From JACKJK01 sp046159835 (GTDB lineage: Bacteria > Pseudomonadota > Alphaproteobacteria > Rhizobiales > Tepidamorphaceae), in the NCBI RefSeq assembly GCF_046159835.1, contig NZ_JBJXCY010000002.1, positions 1,054,001 through 1,118,000 on the forward strand: a DNA stretch of 64,000 nucleotides, written 5' to 3'. The translations under genes were made by a program, and so were the position numbers. Positions within the stretch are counted from its first letter, which is position 1. Every line of letters begins with the position of its first letter. The notes beneath the pieces were generated by a model, which saw only the letters and a list, made by a program, of their open reading frames with translations, was not told the DNA's origin and did not search any database. Of this stretch, positions 42,703-54,935 are shown in pieces.

Positions 42703-43992
42703 ATGGACGCGATAACGAACCCCGGCACGACCGGAGACGTGGCAAAGCTGATGGAAGGCATCGGCCGCGCGGCGCGCGCCGCAGCCCGCAAGCTCGCGAC
42801 CAGCCCGGCGGACACGCGCAACGCCGCGCTCACGGCCATGGCCAAGGTCGTCAGGGACTGCGCGTCGGAAATCCTCGCCGCCAACCAAGCCGACATCGCC
42901 GCGGGCCAGGATAAGGGCCTTGCCGACAGCTTCGTGGAGCGCATGACGCTCAATGACGAGCGCATCGAGGCCATGGCCGCAGGCATCGAGTCCATTGCCG
43001 CCCTGCCCGATCCGGTCGGCTCGGTGATCGATTCCTGGGAGCGGCCCAACGGCCTGAAGATCGAGCGCGTGCGCACACCGCTCGGCGTCATCGGCATCAT
43101 CTTCGAAAGCCGCCCCAACGTGACGGCGGATGCCGGCGCGCTCTGCGTGAAGGCCGGCAATGCCGCGATCCTGCGTTCCGGCTCCGACGCGCTGGGGGCC
43201 GCGAAGGCCATCCACGCCTGCCTGCAGGATGGGCTGGAAGCTGCGGGCCTACCGCGCGAGGCAATCCAGCTTGTGCCCGTCGCCGACCGTGACGCGGTGG
43301 GCGAGATGCTCGGCGGCCTGGGCGGCAATGTCGATGTCATCGTGCCGCGCGGCGGCAAGGGCCTCGTCGGCCGCGTCGAGGAAGAAGCCCGCGTGCCCGT
43401 CTTCGCGCACCTGGAAGGCATCTGTCACGTCTACGTCCATGCCGACGCCGACCTCGGCATGGCGAAGGACCTCATCGTCAACGCCAAGATGCGCCGCACG
43501 TCCATCTGCGGTGCGGCGGAGTGCATCCTCGTCGATGCCGCCGTGGCGCAGACACACGCTGCCCCGATCGCCGAAGCGCTCATCGACGCTGGCTGCGAAG
43601 TGCGCGGTGACACCGCCATCTGCGAACAGGTGCCGGGTGCTGTCACCGCCACCGAACACGACTGGGGCAAGGAGCACCTCGGTCCGGTCGTCTCCATGCG
43701 CGTGGTGGAAAACCTCGACGCCGCTGCCGACTACATCGCGACCTATGGCTCGGCCCACACCGAGGCGATCATCACCGACGACCAGGCCGCCGCCGACCGC
43801 TTCATGCATTTGGTGGATTCGGCCATCGTCATGCACAACGCCTCCACCCAGTTCGCCGATGGCGGCGAGTTCGGCATGGGTGCGGAGATCGGCATCGCCA
43901 CGGGGCGGATGCATGCGCGTGGGCCCGTCGGCGTGGAGCAGCTCACCAGCTTCAAGTACCGGGTGCGCGGCACCGGCCAGACACGGCCCTGA
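42703..43992 (+). CDS. proA: Gamma-glutamyl phosphate reductase
   Basis: A 429-residue aldehyde dehydrogenase-like enzyme for the second step of proline synthesis. It has RVRTPLGVIGIIFESRPNVTAD, the strand KAGNAAILRSGSDA and catalytic Cys in RTSICGAAECILVD. The C-terminus reads GMGAEIGIATGRMHARGPVGVEQLT. It starts 4 nt after proB and forms one transcription unit with it. Confidence 0.97.
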   Translation: MDAITNPGTTGDVAKLMEGIGRAARAAARKLATSPADTRNAALTAMAKVVRDCASEILAANQADIAAGQDKGLADSFVERMTLNDERIEAMAAGIESIAALPDPVGSVIDSWERPNGLKIERVRTPLGVIGIIFESRPNVTADAGALCVKAGNAAILRSGSDALGAAKAIHACLQDGLEAAGLPREAIQLVPVADRDAVGEMLGGLGGNVDVIVPRGGKGLVGRVEEEARVPVFAHLEGICHVYVHADADLGMAKDLIVNAKMRRTSICGAAECILVDAAVAQTHAAPIAEALIDAGCEVRGDTAICEQVPGAVTATEHDWGKEHLGPVVSMRVVENLDAAADYIATYGSAHTEAIITDDQAAADRFMHLVDSAIVMHNASTQFADGGEFGMGAEIGIATGRMHARGPVGVEQLTSFKYRVRGTGQTRP

Positions 43993-44011
43993 CGGCAAGC
44001 GGTTCGGGACC

Positions 44012-44665
44012 ATGGCGCGTAGAGACGACAGCGGGGCCGTCTGGCCCGCCCTGCCTGGGTCTGCGCCGGGACAGACGATCGGCCTGTATGGCGGGTCGTT
44101 CAATCCCGCCCATGACGGACATGCCCATGTCGGCAACATCGCGCTGCGCCGACTCGAACTCGACTGGCTCTGGTGGCTGGTGACGCCGGGCAACCCGCTG
44201 AAGGATACCGGCGAGCTTGCCCCGCTGGAGAACCGGATGCGCGATGCACGCGCGCTGACCCGCAACCCGCGCGTGAAGGTGCTGTCCATCGAGGCCGATA
44301 TCGGCGTCGCCCGCACGCTCGACACCATCGACTGGCTGCAGCAACGCGTGCTGCATGCCCGCTTTGTCTGGGTGATGGGCGCGGACAACCTCGCAAGCTT
44401 CCATCGCTGGCATGGTTGGCGCGATATCGCCGCAACGATCCCCCTCGCCGTGGTGGATCGCCCCGGCTACACGCGCGCCGCGCTGGCAAGCCCGGCGGCG
44501 CGCACCCTGGAGCGTTTCCGGCTTGGCGAGGGCGATGCCGCCATGCTTGCTCACCTGACGCCGCCGGCATGGACATTCCTGCGCGGCCCGCTGAACCCGC
44601 TTTCTTCGACGCAATTGCGCCAAAACCGCGCAGATGCGGCGCAAAAGTCACAGGATCGCGAATAA
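44012..44665 (+). CDS. nadD: Nicotinate-nucleotide adenylyltransferase
   Basis: A 217-residue NAD biosynthesis enzyme. The nucleotidyltransferase motif is GLYGGSFNPAHDGHAHV, and WWLVTPGNPLK follows. FVWVMGADNLASFHRW and the closing LNPLSSTQLR complete the family pattern. It follows proA by 19 nt and precedes rsfS, an order common in Hyphomicrobiales. Confidence 0.95.
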   Translation: MARRDDSGAVWPALPGSAPGQTIGLYGGSFNPAHDGHAHVGNIALRRLELDWLWWLVTPGNPLKDTGELAPLENRMRDARALTRNPRVKVLSIEADIGVARTLDTIDWLQQRVLHARFVWVMGADNLASFHRWHGWRDIAATIPLAVVDRPGYTRAALASPAARTLERFRLGEGDAAMLAHLTPPAWTFLRGPLNPLSSTQLRQNRADAAQKSQDRE

Positions 44666-44799
44666 TTGCCGCCGTATTGAAACGGACATATGGGTTGCCT
44701 TATCCTTTGATCGTTCGCCTTGCCGGGCGAATCGTTCGCAAACCGGTGATGGAGACATCGCCCCGTTGACTTGCACTTGATGCAGATAGCGAAGGTCAT

Positions 44800-45345
44800 A
44801 TGTGGCGCAGCCATTGCGAAAATGGCTGCGGATGCGCATATGAGACGGCATATCCCCACGGGCAATCAGGCAAGCCACACCTCCAGCAATCGCCGGAGGC
44901 ACAATGGTTTGCTGTCAGCAAGGAGACATTCGCCCTGAGTAAGCACACGCCCGGTAGCGTCCAGGACGCTGCCCAGGAGGCTGCGGTCGCCGGTATCTCT
45001 CCGCAGACCGGCCTTCTCGAACTGGTTGAAACCGCACTCGACGATGCCAAGGCCGAGGAGATCAACGTGATCAACCTCACCGGCAAGTCGGCCATCGCCG
45101 ATGCCATGATCGTCGCATCCGGCCGCTCCGACCGCCACGTCGGCGCCGTTGCGGATCGTGTCCTTCGCGCGCTGAAGGACAACGGCCACGGCAACGTGCC
45201 TGTCGAAGGTCAGGAGACCTGCGACTGGGTGCTGATCGACGCCGGCGACGTTGTCGTGCACATCTTCCGTCCCGAGGTTCGTGACTTCTACAACCTCGAG
45301 AAGATGTGGTCGGCACCTGCGCTGGAGGACGCCCCGACCCACTGA
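44800..45345 (+). CDS. rsfS: Ribosomal silencing factor RsfS (start uncertain)
   Basis: RsfS binds L14 and blocks subunit joining. The conserved core begins about residue 69: LVETALDDAKAEEINVINL, IADAMIVASGRSDRHV, QETCDWVLIDAGDVVVHIF, then NLEKMW. The first 45 residues from ATG 44800 (rich in Cys, His, Trp) are unlike the family and use less GC-biased codons. AAGGAG (44920-44925) stands 9 nt before an in-frame CTG at 44935, which may be the real start. An overlapping 12-codon frame (44904-44942) with its own GGAGG ends across that CTG. The reported start is therefore the only conventional one, not the likeliest. Confidence 0.85.
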   Translation: MWRSHCENGCGCAYETAYPHGQSGKPHLQQSPEAQWFAVSKETFALSKHTPGSVQDAAQEAAVAGISPQTGLLELVETALDDAKAEEINVINLTGKSAIADAMIVASGRSDRHVGAVADRVLRALKDNGHGNVPVEGQETCDWVLIDAGDVVVHIFRPEVRDFYNLEKMWSAPALEDAPTH

Positions 45346-45374
45346 ACCGGGTCGGGCGTTGCCTTGGCACGCCC

Positions 45375-45860
45375 ATGCACTTGCGCATTATCGCCGTTGG
45401 CCGGCTGCGGGCCGGCCCGGCGCGCACCCTTTGCGACGATTATTTCAAGCGGCTCGGCGCGACGGGCCGCAACATCGGCCTCGACTGGCGCGGCGAGACC
45501 GAACTCGACGAAAGCCGTCTGCCCGATGGCCGCCGCCGCAAGGCGGACGAGGCCAGGGCCATCTCCGCACAACTGGACAAGTCTCCCGGCCGCTGCATCG
45601 TTCTGGACGAGCGCGCGAAGGCCTTCGACAGCCGCACCTTCGCCGACACGCTCGGTGACTGGCGCGACAGCGGCGAAACCTGCACGACTTTCGTGATCGG
45701 CGGCCCGGACGGGCTGGACCCCGATTTCGTGAAGGGCGCCGATGCCGCACTCACCTTCGGCCGCCTCACATGGCCGCACCAACTGGTGCGTGTCATGCTG
45801 GCCGAGCAGCTCTACCGCGCCTCGACGATCCTCTCCGGACACCCCTACCACCGCGACTGA
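45375..45860 (+). CDS. rlmH: 23S rRNA (pseudouridine1915-N3)-methyltransferase RlmH
   Basis: A 161-residue SPOUT-class methyltransferase that modifies helix 69 of 23S rRNA. It starts MHLRIIAVGRLRAGP and contains IVLDERAKAFDS, then FVIGGPDGLDP and the knot segment LTWPHQLVRVMLAEQLYRA, ending HPYHRD. All are characteristic. It follows rsfS by 29 nt. Confidence 0.97.
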   Translation: MHLRIIAVGRLRAGPARTLCDDYFKRLGATGRNIGLDWRGETELDESRLPDGRRRKADEARAISAQLDKSPGRCIVLDERAKAFDSRTFADTLGDWRDSGETCTTFVIGGPDGLDPDFVKGADAALTFGRLTWPHQLVRVMLAEQLYRASTILSGHPYHRD

Positions 45861-45865
45861 TCCCT

Positions 45866-45945
45866 GCCCGCGCCTTGCGCGGGCTTTGCAAATCACATGA
45901 TTGTTCTCTTGCCGCCTTATCGCCGCCACGGTCGGCGGTTTTGTT
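45866..45945 (+). terminator. Terminator region after rlmH
   Basis: Two structures lie in the gap. A perfect 8-bp stem GCCCGCGC/GCGCGGGC with a 3-nt loop (45866-45884) precedes TTTGCAAAT. Further on, a CGCCG/CGGCG hairpin near 45924-45940 is followed by GTTTTGTT. Either could end the obgE-to-rlmH transcript. Confidence 0.5.
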
Positions 45946-45971
45946 GGCATCCATGCACCCGCCGTACGTGG

Positions 45972-46000
45972 TTGACAGATCGTTAACGCGGCGACGGATA
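45972..46000 (+). promoter_or_regulatory. Possible promoter of envC-ctpA
   Basis: A perfect -35 TTGACA (45972-45977) is followed at 17 nt by CGGATA, with GATAGG slightly later. The -10 is weak. The position, just after the rlmH terminator, is what one expects for the next operon. Confidence 0.4.
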
Positions 46001-46030
46001 GGATGCCAAAGGGACACGATTAACCGGGAC

Positions 46031-47341
46031 ATGTCGCCCTTGCCTCGCCCAACCGCGAACCCGCAGACTTCGCGCATGAACGCTGCCATCTTCCGTGTCG
46101 CAACGGTTGCCCTTGGCGCGTGTCTCGTCGCTCCTGCGGCCTACGGCGCGGGCGATGATCCCGAGAAGACCCGCAAGGAACTCGACGCGGTCAATGCCGA
46201 CCTTGAGAGCCAGCGCCGCAAGCTGCTGGAAATCGAAGCCGAGGTCGACGGACTCAAGAACGACCGGGCGCAGATCAACGCCAAGCTGATCGCCACCGCC
46301 GAGCGCATCAAGCAATACGAGACCGCGATCCTGCGAAGCGAGCAGCGGCTGGAACAGCACGCGATCCGCGAAGGCGAGTTGCGCGAGGAACTCTCCGGCC
46401 AGCGAAAGGTCTTCGCCGTGCTGCTGGGCGCACTGCAGAAACTCGGCCACCGTCCGCCGCCCGCCGTCGTGGTGTCGCCCGACAACGCGCTTGCGACCGT
46501 GCGTTCCGCCATGCTGCTCGGCGCCGTCGTGCCGGACCTGCGCCGCGAGACGGACAAGCTCGGCCGCGACCTCGCCGAACTGGTGTCGGTGAAGAAGCAG
46601 ATTGCCGACGAGCGCATCCGTCTTTCGGAGGAAACCGAGAAGCTTGGCGACGACCAGCTGCGCCTGACCGCCCTTCTCGATGCCAAGACCAAGGATTCGA
46701 TTGCCGCCGAAGAGCGCATGAGCTCGGAGCAAAAGCGCGCCGAGGACCTGGCCGCGCGTGCCGAGGACCTGCAGACGCTGCTGGCCACCATCGAAAAGGA
46801 ATCCGAGCGCCGCGCCGCCGAACTGGCCGCCGCGCCCAAAGAACCCGAAAAGCCGGTCGAGCAGGCGATACGCGACACGGGCCGGCTTCGGCCCGCGGTC
46901 AAATTCGCGTCAGCGCAGGGCATGTTGGCCTTGCCGGCGGCCGGCGCTGTCATACGTGAGTTCGGAGCACCGGACCCCTATGGCAGCAAGTCCGGTGGGA
47001 TCTCGATCGCCACCCGCGCCAAGGCGCAGGTGACCGCGCCGAGTGACGGCTGGATTGCCTATTCGGGACCGTTTCGCAGCTATGGGCAACTCTTGATCAT
47101 AGACGCGGGCGACGGGTATCATATCGTCATGGCCGGCTTGAACAGCGTGAATGCTGAAGTCGGCCAGTTTGTACTCGCCGGCGAACCGGTCGGCCAGATG
47201 GGCACGCTGGCACTTGCCAGCGCGGTCGCCCCCACTGGCGGACCGATACAGCCGGTGTTGTACGTTGAATTCCGCAAGGACGGGCGCGCGATCAATCCGC
47301 AACCGTGGTGGGCGGACAAATCCGATGGAGCGAATGGCTGA
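46031..47341 (+). CDS. envC: EnvC-like murein hydrolase activator
   Basis: About 436 residues. ATG 46031 is used here, but ATG 46076 begins the signal peptide directly (MNAAIFRVATVALGACLV) and is equally plausible. A long coiled coil (about residues 45-270) precedes a LytM/M23 domain. The domain lacks the zinc ligands: where active enzymes have an HxxxD motif it reads KSGGIS, and the final HxH is replaced (IVMAGL). So it is degenerate like E. coli EnvC, which activates amidases during cell division. It overlaps ctpA by one base. Confidence 0.88.
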   Translation: MSPLPRPTANPQTSRMNAAIFRVATVALGACLVAPAAYGAGDDPEKTRKELDAVNADLESQRRKLLEIEAEVDGLKNDRAQINAKLIATAERIKQYETAILRSEQRLEQHAIREGELREELSGQRKVFAVLLGALQKLGHRPPPAVVVSPDNALATVRSAMLLGAVVPDLRRETDKLGRDLAELVSVKKQIADERIRLSEETEKLGDDQLRLTALLDAKTKDSIAAEERMSSEQKRAEDLAARAEDLQTLLATIEKESERRAAELAAAPKEPEKPVEQAIRDTGRLRPAVKFASAQGMLALPAAGAVIREFGAPDPYGSKSGGISIATRAKAQVTAPSDGWIAYSGPFRSYGQLLIIDAGDGYHIVMAGLNSVNAEVGQFVLAGEPVGQMGTLALASAVAPTGGPIQPVLYVEFRKDGRAINPQPWWADKSDGANG

Positions 47342-48666
47342 TGAGAAGGTTTTCTCTCGTACTACTCGGCGCGATGGTTGGCGCAGGCGGCATGATCATG
47401 GTTTCGCAACCGTTCATGACCTTCGGCACCGCCAATGCAGCGAACTCCGAGACCTATCGCCAGCTCAACCTCTTCGGTGACATCTTCGAGCGTGTCCGCT
47501 CCGGCTATGTCGAGGACACCGAGGACAAGGCCCTCGTCGAGGGTGCCATCAACGGCATGCTCCAGACGCTGGACCCCCACTCCTCCTACCTCAACGAGCA
47601 GGCCTATCGCGAGATGCTCGAGTCCACGAGCGGCGAGTTCGGTGGGCTCGGCATCGAGGTGACCATGGAAGACGGCCTGGTGAAGGTCGTTGCTCCCATC
47701 GAGGACACCCCGGCCTACCGCGCCGGCATCGAGCCGGGCGATCTCATCCTGAAGCTCGACGGCGAGGAAGTTCAGGGCATGGCCCTCAGCGACGCCGTCA
47801 AGAAGATGCGCGGCGCGATCAGCGAGCCGATCACGCTCACCATCCTGCGCGGCGAGAAGCGCGAGGAACTCGAAATCACGGTCATCCGCGACACCATCCG
47901 CGTGCGCTCGGTCCGTTCCGAGGTGGAAGACGACATCGGCTATGTCCGCATCACCCAGTTCAACTCCCAGACGGAGACCGAACTGCGCAAGGCCGTCGAC
48001 AGCCTCAACGAGGAGATCGGCGCCGACAAGCTGAAGGGCTTCCTCATCGACCTGCGCAACAACCCCGGCGGCGTGCTGGACCAGGCGGTCCTCGTCTCCG
48101 ACTTCTTCCTCGACCGTGGCGAGATCGTTTCCACCCGTGGCCGCTCCGCCGACCAGGTCGAGCGCCGCAATGCCAAGCCGGGCGACTACGTGAAGAACAA
48201 GCCGGTCGTCATCCTGATCAATGGCGGCTCCGCCTCGGCCTCGGAAATCGTCGCCGGCGCCCTGCAGGACCACCGCCGCGCCACGATCGTTGGCACCCGC
48301 TCCTTCGGCAAGGCCTCGGTCCAGACGCTGATCCCGCTGGCCGGCAACAACGGCGCATTGAAGCTGACCACTGCGCGCTACTACACGCCGCGTGGCCGCT
48401 CCATCCAGGCGCTGGGCATCGTTCCCGACATCATGATCGAGCAGGAACTGCCCGAGGAACTGAAGGATGCCGAGAACCGCGGCGAAGCGAGCCTTCCCGG
48501 TCACCTGAAGGGTGATGGCGAGGAAGAGAAGTCCGGTTCGTCCAGCTACGTCCCGCGTGAGCGAGATGCGGACAAGCAGCTGCAGTACGGCCTGTCCCTG
48601 CTGCGCGGCGAGGAAAAGCACGCCATGTTCCCGCCGGACCCGGATCGCGACGTTTCGCAGAACTGA
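47341..48666 (+). CDS. ctpA: Carboxy-terminal processing protease (S41)
   Basis: A 441-residue exported protease with N-terminal hydrophobic segment (LVLLGAMVGAGGMIMV). A PDZ domain (about 90-180) includes GGLGIEVTMEDGLVKVVAPI. The catalytic dyad is Ser in GGSASASEIVAGAL and Lys in GTRSFGKASVQT. The strand FLIDLRNNPGGVL is family-typical. The start ATG overlaps the envC stop (TGATG), so expression is coupled. CtpA proteases process periplasmic and wall-related proteins. Confidence 0.95.
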   Translation: MRRFSLVLLGAMVGAGGMIMVSQPFMTFGTANAANSETYRQLNLFGDIFERVRSGYVEDTEDKALVEGAINGMLQTLDPHSSYLNEQAYREMLESTSGEFGGLGIEVTMEDGLVKVVAPIEDTPAYRAGIEPGDLILKLDGEEVQGMALSDAVKKMRGAISEPITLTILRGEKREELEITVIRDTIRVRSVRSEVEDDIGYVRITQFNSQTETELRKAVDSLNEEIGADKLKGFLIDLRNNPGGVLDQAVLVSDFFLDRGEIVSTRGRSADQVERRNAKPGDYVKNKPVVILINGGSASASEIVAGALQDHRRATIVGTRSFGKASVQTLIPLAGNNGALKLTTARYYTPRGRSIQALGIVPDIMIEQELPEELKDAENRGEASLPGHLKGDGEEEKSGSSSYVPRERDADKQLQYGLSLLRGEEKHAMFPPDPDRDVSQN

Positions 48667-48727
48667 TCGGCAGGCGTTCACCGACTGCCAACCCTTCGCG
48701 CGTAACCTTTGCGTTGGAACTGATTCG

Positions 48728-48764
48728 GCTGCCCGGCGGCGTAGAGCTTCCGGGCAGCACTTTT
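48728..48764 (+). terminator. Hairpin terminator after ctpA
   Basis: A perfect 9-bp stem GCTGCCCGG/CCGGGCAGC with a 13-nt loop is followed by ACTTTTAAG. It sits 61 nt beyond the ctpA stop. The T-run is short. Confidence 0.55.
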
Positions 48765-48817
48765 AAGAACTCGATCCCCGGGCCAACCGCGTGCCCGGCA
48801 AAGGATGGCGGACCCTG

Positions 48818-49954
48818 ATGGCGTTGTCGGCCCTCGTTGAGCCAGCCCGAAAGCTTGGCCTCGGCTTGCGCAGAAGCGCTCGTTCCGTGACGCCGCTCAA
48901 CGCCGCCATCGGCGCTCTCGCCGCGCTGCTCCTCTTCGTTCTTGGCTGGATGCTCTTCGTCAACGACCCGCTCGGCGGCGAGCCGGTGGCCCGCGCGCCA
49001 CTGCACCAGCCGGCGCATGACGGCGGCCAGAGCCAGACGGAAACCGCGCAGGCAACCATTCGCGAGACCTCCGCCGACGAGGCCGAGACACAGCAGGACA
49101 CCCCGGCGCAGTCCGACGGTGGCCGCGTGGTGATCTCCGATCCCGTCGCCGGTGCCATCGACGGCAAGAAGAACCTCGTCGAGTCCACCCGCTACGGCTC
49201 GCTTCCCCGGATTTCCGAAAGCGGTGAGCGCCCCCTCGACGCCTATGCGCGCGAAGCCCCGTCCCTTGTCCCGAGCCAGCCGCGTATCGCGATCATCTTG
49301 TCGGGCATGGGGCTTTCCTCCGCCGGGACCGAGGACGCGATCCGCCGGATGCCTGCCGACGTGACGTTTGCCTTCGCGCCCTATGGCCGCGACCTGCGCC
49401 GCCTCGTGCGCCTTGCCCGCACGGACGGACACGAGCTTCTGTTGCAGGCGCCTCTGGAACCCTACGACTACCCAGACAACGATCCCGGCCCGCACACGCT
49501 GCTGACCGGCCTGCCCGAGCGCCAGAACCAGGACCGGCTGCACTGGGTCATGGCGCGCATGGTCGGCTATGTCGGCATGCTCAACCACATGGGCGCGAAG
49601 TTCGTCGCAGACGAAGCCGCCGTGAACCCGTTCCTCACCGAGTTGCGCAACCGGGGGCTGCTCTACGTCGATGATGGCAGCGCTCCGCAGTCCACCACGC
49701 GCGAGGTGTCCGGTCGTCTCGGCCTGTCCTTCGCCAAAGCCGATGCCGTCATCGATTCCAAGCCTGACCGCGAGAGCATCGACGAAGTGATGAACCGGCT
49801 GGTCGAACTGGCTGCCGACCGCGGCTATGCCGTGGGCGTCGCGTCCGCGCTGCCCGGCACACTGTCGGCACTTCAGGACTGGATCAAGGTGCTGGAAAGC
49901 CGCAACATCGCCATCGTGCCGGTAACCGCACTGACCCGCTTCGGCGCATCCTGA
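48818..49954 (+). CDS. Divergent polysaccharide deacetylase (YibQ/DUF610 family)
   Basis: About 378 residues from ATG 48818; GTG 48791 is an alternative start. One N-terminal transmembrane helix (ALAALLLFVLGWMLFV) is followed by a disordered Gln/Thr/Ala-rich linker of about 100 residues. The deacetylase-like domain runs from PRIAIILSGMGLSSAGT to LTRFGAS. It contains VTFAFAPYGRDL, LLQAPLEPYDYP and VGYVGMLNHMGAKF. The location after envC-ctpA is conserved and suggests a wall-related role. Catalysis has not been shown for this family as far as I know. Confidence 0.85.
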   Translation: MALSALVEPARKLGLGLRRSARSVTPLNAAIGALAALLLFVLGWMLFVNDPLGGEPVARAPLHQPAHDGGQSQTETAQATIRETSADEAETQQDTPAQSDGGRVVISDPVAGAIDGKKNLVESTRYGSLPRISESGERPLDAYAREAPSLVPSQPRIAIILSGMGLSSAGTEDAIRRMPADVTFAFAPYGRDLRRLVRLARTDGHELLLQAPLEPYDYPDNDPGPHTLLTGLPERQNQDRLHWVMARMVGYVGMLNHMGAKFVADEAAVNPFLTELRNRGLLYVDDGSAPQSTTREVSGRLGLSFAKADAVIDSKPDRESIDEVMNRLVELAADRGYAVGVASALPGTLSALQDWIKVLESRNIAIVPVTALTRFGAS

Positions 49955-49984
49955 TATCTCGGCCCAAACGGAAAGCACGTCTCC

Positions 49985-50494
49985 ATGAGCGTTGATCCCA
50001 CACGACTGCCTTATCGCCCCTGCGTCGGCGTGATGCTGCTCAACAAGGACGGTCGCGTCTGGGTCGGCCGGCGCAAGATGGCGCAGGACGATGCCGAGGG
50101 CGAGGGCCTGTGGTGGCAGATGCCGCAGGGCGGCGTGGACGAAGGTGAAAACCCGCGCGAGGCTGCTATCCGGGAGCTTTATGAGGAAACCAGCATTACC
50201 TCGGCAGAGGTCATCGACGAGACGCCGGGCTGGGTCACCTATGATCTGCCACCGGAGATGGTCGGTGTCGCGTGGCAAGGCCGCTTCCGGGGCCAGAAGC
50301 AGCGTTGGTACGCCCTGCGCTTCACCGGCGAAGAAAGCGAGATCGACGTCGATGAACCAGGTGGCGGCGAGCACACGGCGGAGTTCGACGCATGGCGCTG
50401 GGCCGAGATGGACGAACTGGACGGGCTGATCGTCCCCTTCAAGCGCGACGTCTACCGGCAGGTCGTGATGAGCTTCCGCCACCTCGTCGACTGA
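49985..50494 (+). CDS. rppH: RNA pyrophosphohydrolase
   Basis: A 169-residue Nudix enzyme that removes pyrophosphate from mRNA 5' ends to start decay. It opens LPYRPCVGVMLLNKDGRVWVG, shows GLWWQMPQGGVDEGE and the Nudix helix REAAIRELYEETSI with catalytic glutamates, then WYALRFTGEESEIDV. It is 30 nt from the preceding gene and followed by a two-way terminator. Confidence 0.95.
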   Translation: MSVDPTRLPYRPCVGVMLLNKDGRVWVGRRKMAQDDAEGEGLWWQMPQGGVDEGENPREAAIRELYEETSITSAEVIDETPGWVTYDLPPEMVGVAWQGRFRGQKQRWYALRFTGEESEIDVDEPGGGEHTAEFDAWRWAEMDELDGLIVPFKRDVYRQVVMSFRHLVD

Positions 50495-50524
50495 TCGCGC
50501 CGAACCGACCGCGACAACGCGCAA

Positions 50525-50554
50525 CAAAAAAGGGAGCCAACGGCTCCCTTTTTC
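50525..50554. terminator. Bidirectional terminator between rppH and atpC
   Basis: An 8-bp stem AGGGAGCC/GGCTCCCT with a 3-nt loop has an A-run before it and TTTTT after it. It can end rppH on the plus strand and atpC on the minus strand. Confidence 0.85.
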
Positions 50555-50576
50555 TATGTTTGTCGGGTCGTGAGAC

Positions 50577-50984
50577 CTAGCGGCGCGCCAGAACGGCTTC
50601 CACGTCCTTCAGGTGCGCCAGGTGCATCTCGGCCTTGGAGCGCGTTTCGCCCTCGGTGGCGTCACGCACGTCTTCCTCGGCGTCCTGGATCAGCTGCTGC
50701 AGCTTGCTGGTATCCATGTCGGCGACCGGCACGGCCTCTTCGGCAAGAACCGTCAGCGCCTCGGGACCGGCTTCGGCAAAGCCGCCGCGCACGAAGATGT
50801 CGTGCTCGGCACCGTCGCCCATCTTCACTTTCAGGATGCCGGGCCGCAGCGTCGAGATGAACGGCGCATGCATCGGCATGACGCCGAACTCGCCTTCCGA
50901 GCCCGGCACCGTGACCTCGACGGCATCCCCGGAAAGCAGAAGCTTTTCCGGCGACACCAGTTCGAAATTCAGCGTGTCCGCCAT
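50577..50984 (-). CDS. atpC: ATP synthase F1 epsilon subunit
   Basis: A 135-residue subunit of the F1 stalk. It starts MADTLNFELVSPEKLLLSG and contains VTVPGSEGEFGVMPMHAPF, typical of the beta-sandwich domain, then a C-terminal helix. It is the last gene of atpHAGDC and lies 24 nt after atpD. Confidence 0.95.
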   Translation of the reverse strand: MADTLNFELVSPEKLLLSGDAVEVTVPGSEGEFGVMPMHAPFISTLRPGILKVKMGDGAEHDIFVRGGFAEAGPEALTVLAEEAVPVADMDTSKLQQLIQDAEEDVRDATEGETRSKAEMHLAHLKDVEAVLARR

Positions 50985-51008
50985 TGGTGTCTCCTCGCGA
51001 AGTGCGCG

Positions 51009-52454
<1,446 letters not shown>

Positions 52455-52478
52455 CGGTCTTTCCCCTGATCCTGTTCT

Positions 52479-53363
52479 CTAGAGCGCCTCTGCGCCCGAG
52501 ATGATCTCGATGAGTTCCTTGGTAATCTGCGCCTGGCGCTGACGGTTGTAGCTGAGCGTCAGGTCGTCGATCATTTCGCCGGCGTTACGTGTCGCGTTGT
52601 CCATGGCCGACATGCGCGCGCCCTGTTCGCCAGCGGCGTTCTCGAGCAGCGCCTTGAGGATCTGCACCGCGATGTTGCGCGGCAGCAGTTCGGCCAGGAT
52701 TTCCGTTTCGTCCGGCTCGTACTCGTAGGCGGTCGGCGCGGTACCGGTCTCGCCTTCGGCCTCGGCCTCGAGTTCGGCCGGGATGAGGCGCTGTGCCGTC
52801 GGCACCTGCGACACCACCGACTTGAAGTTCGAATAGAACATCGTGCAGACGTCGAACTCGCCCTTCTCGAACAGGTCGAGCACCTTGTCGGCGATCAGCT
52901 GGGCTTCCGAAAAGCCCACCTGCTTGACGGCGCGCAGATCGACGAAATCGACAATCTGGGCCGCGAACTCGCGCTTGATGATGTCGTGGCCCTTGCGGCC
53001 CACGCACACGAACTTGAACGTCTTGCCCTCGCTCTTCAGCTTCAGCGCGTGCTGGCGTGCACGCTTTGCGATGTTGGCGTTGAAGCCACCGCAAAGCCCG
53101 CGTTCCGCGGTCAGGACCAGCAGCAGATGCGTGTCCTCGCTGCCCGTGCCGATCATCAGTTTCGGCGCGCTGTCCTGGCCGGCAATCCCGGCGGACAGGT
53201 TGGCCAGCACGGTGCTCATGCGCTCCGCGTAGGGGCGCGCGGCATCGGCTGCCGTCTGCGCACGGCGGAGCTTCGCCGCGGCCACCATCTGCATGGCCTT
53301 GGTGATTTTCCGCGTCGCTTTAACCGAAGAGATTCGGTTGCGTAAGTCTTTCAGGCTCGGCAT
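52479..53363 (-). CDS. atpG: ATP synthase F1 gamma subunit
   Basis: A 294-residue central rotor subunit. It starts MPSLKDLRNRISSVKATRKITKAMQMVAAAKLRRA (the coiled-coil N-helix), contains LLVLTAERGLCGGFNANI, and ends LSYNRQRQAQITKELIEIISGAEAL. The order between atpA and atpD is standard. Confidence 0.97.
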   Translation of the reverse strand: MPSLKDLRNRISSVKATRKITKAMQMVAAAKLRRAQTAADAARPYAERMSTVLANLSAGIAGQDSAPKLMIGTGSEDTHLLLVLTAERGLCGGFNANIAKRARQHALKLKSEGKTFKFVCVGRKGHDIIKREFAAQIVDFVDLRAVKQVGFSEAQLIADKVLDLFEKGEFDVCTMFYSNFKSVVSQVPTAQRLIPAELEAEAEGETGTAPTAYEYEPDETEILAELLPRNIAVQILKALLENAAGEQGARMSAMDNATRNAGEMIDDLTLSYNRQRQAQITKELIEIISGAEAL

Positions 53364-53405
53364 GTCGCCTCCGCTCTGTGCCGTTCAGGAGCCAGTCCGG
53401 TCCGT

Positions 53406-54934
<1,529 letters not shown>

Positions 54935-54935
<1 letters not shown>

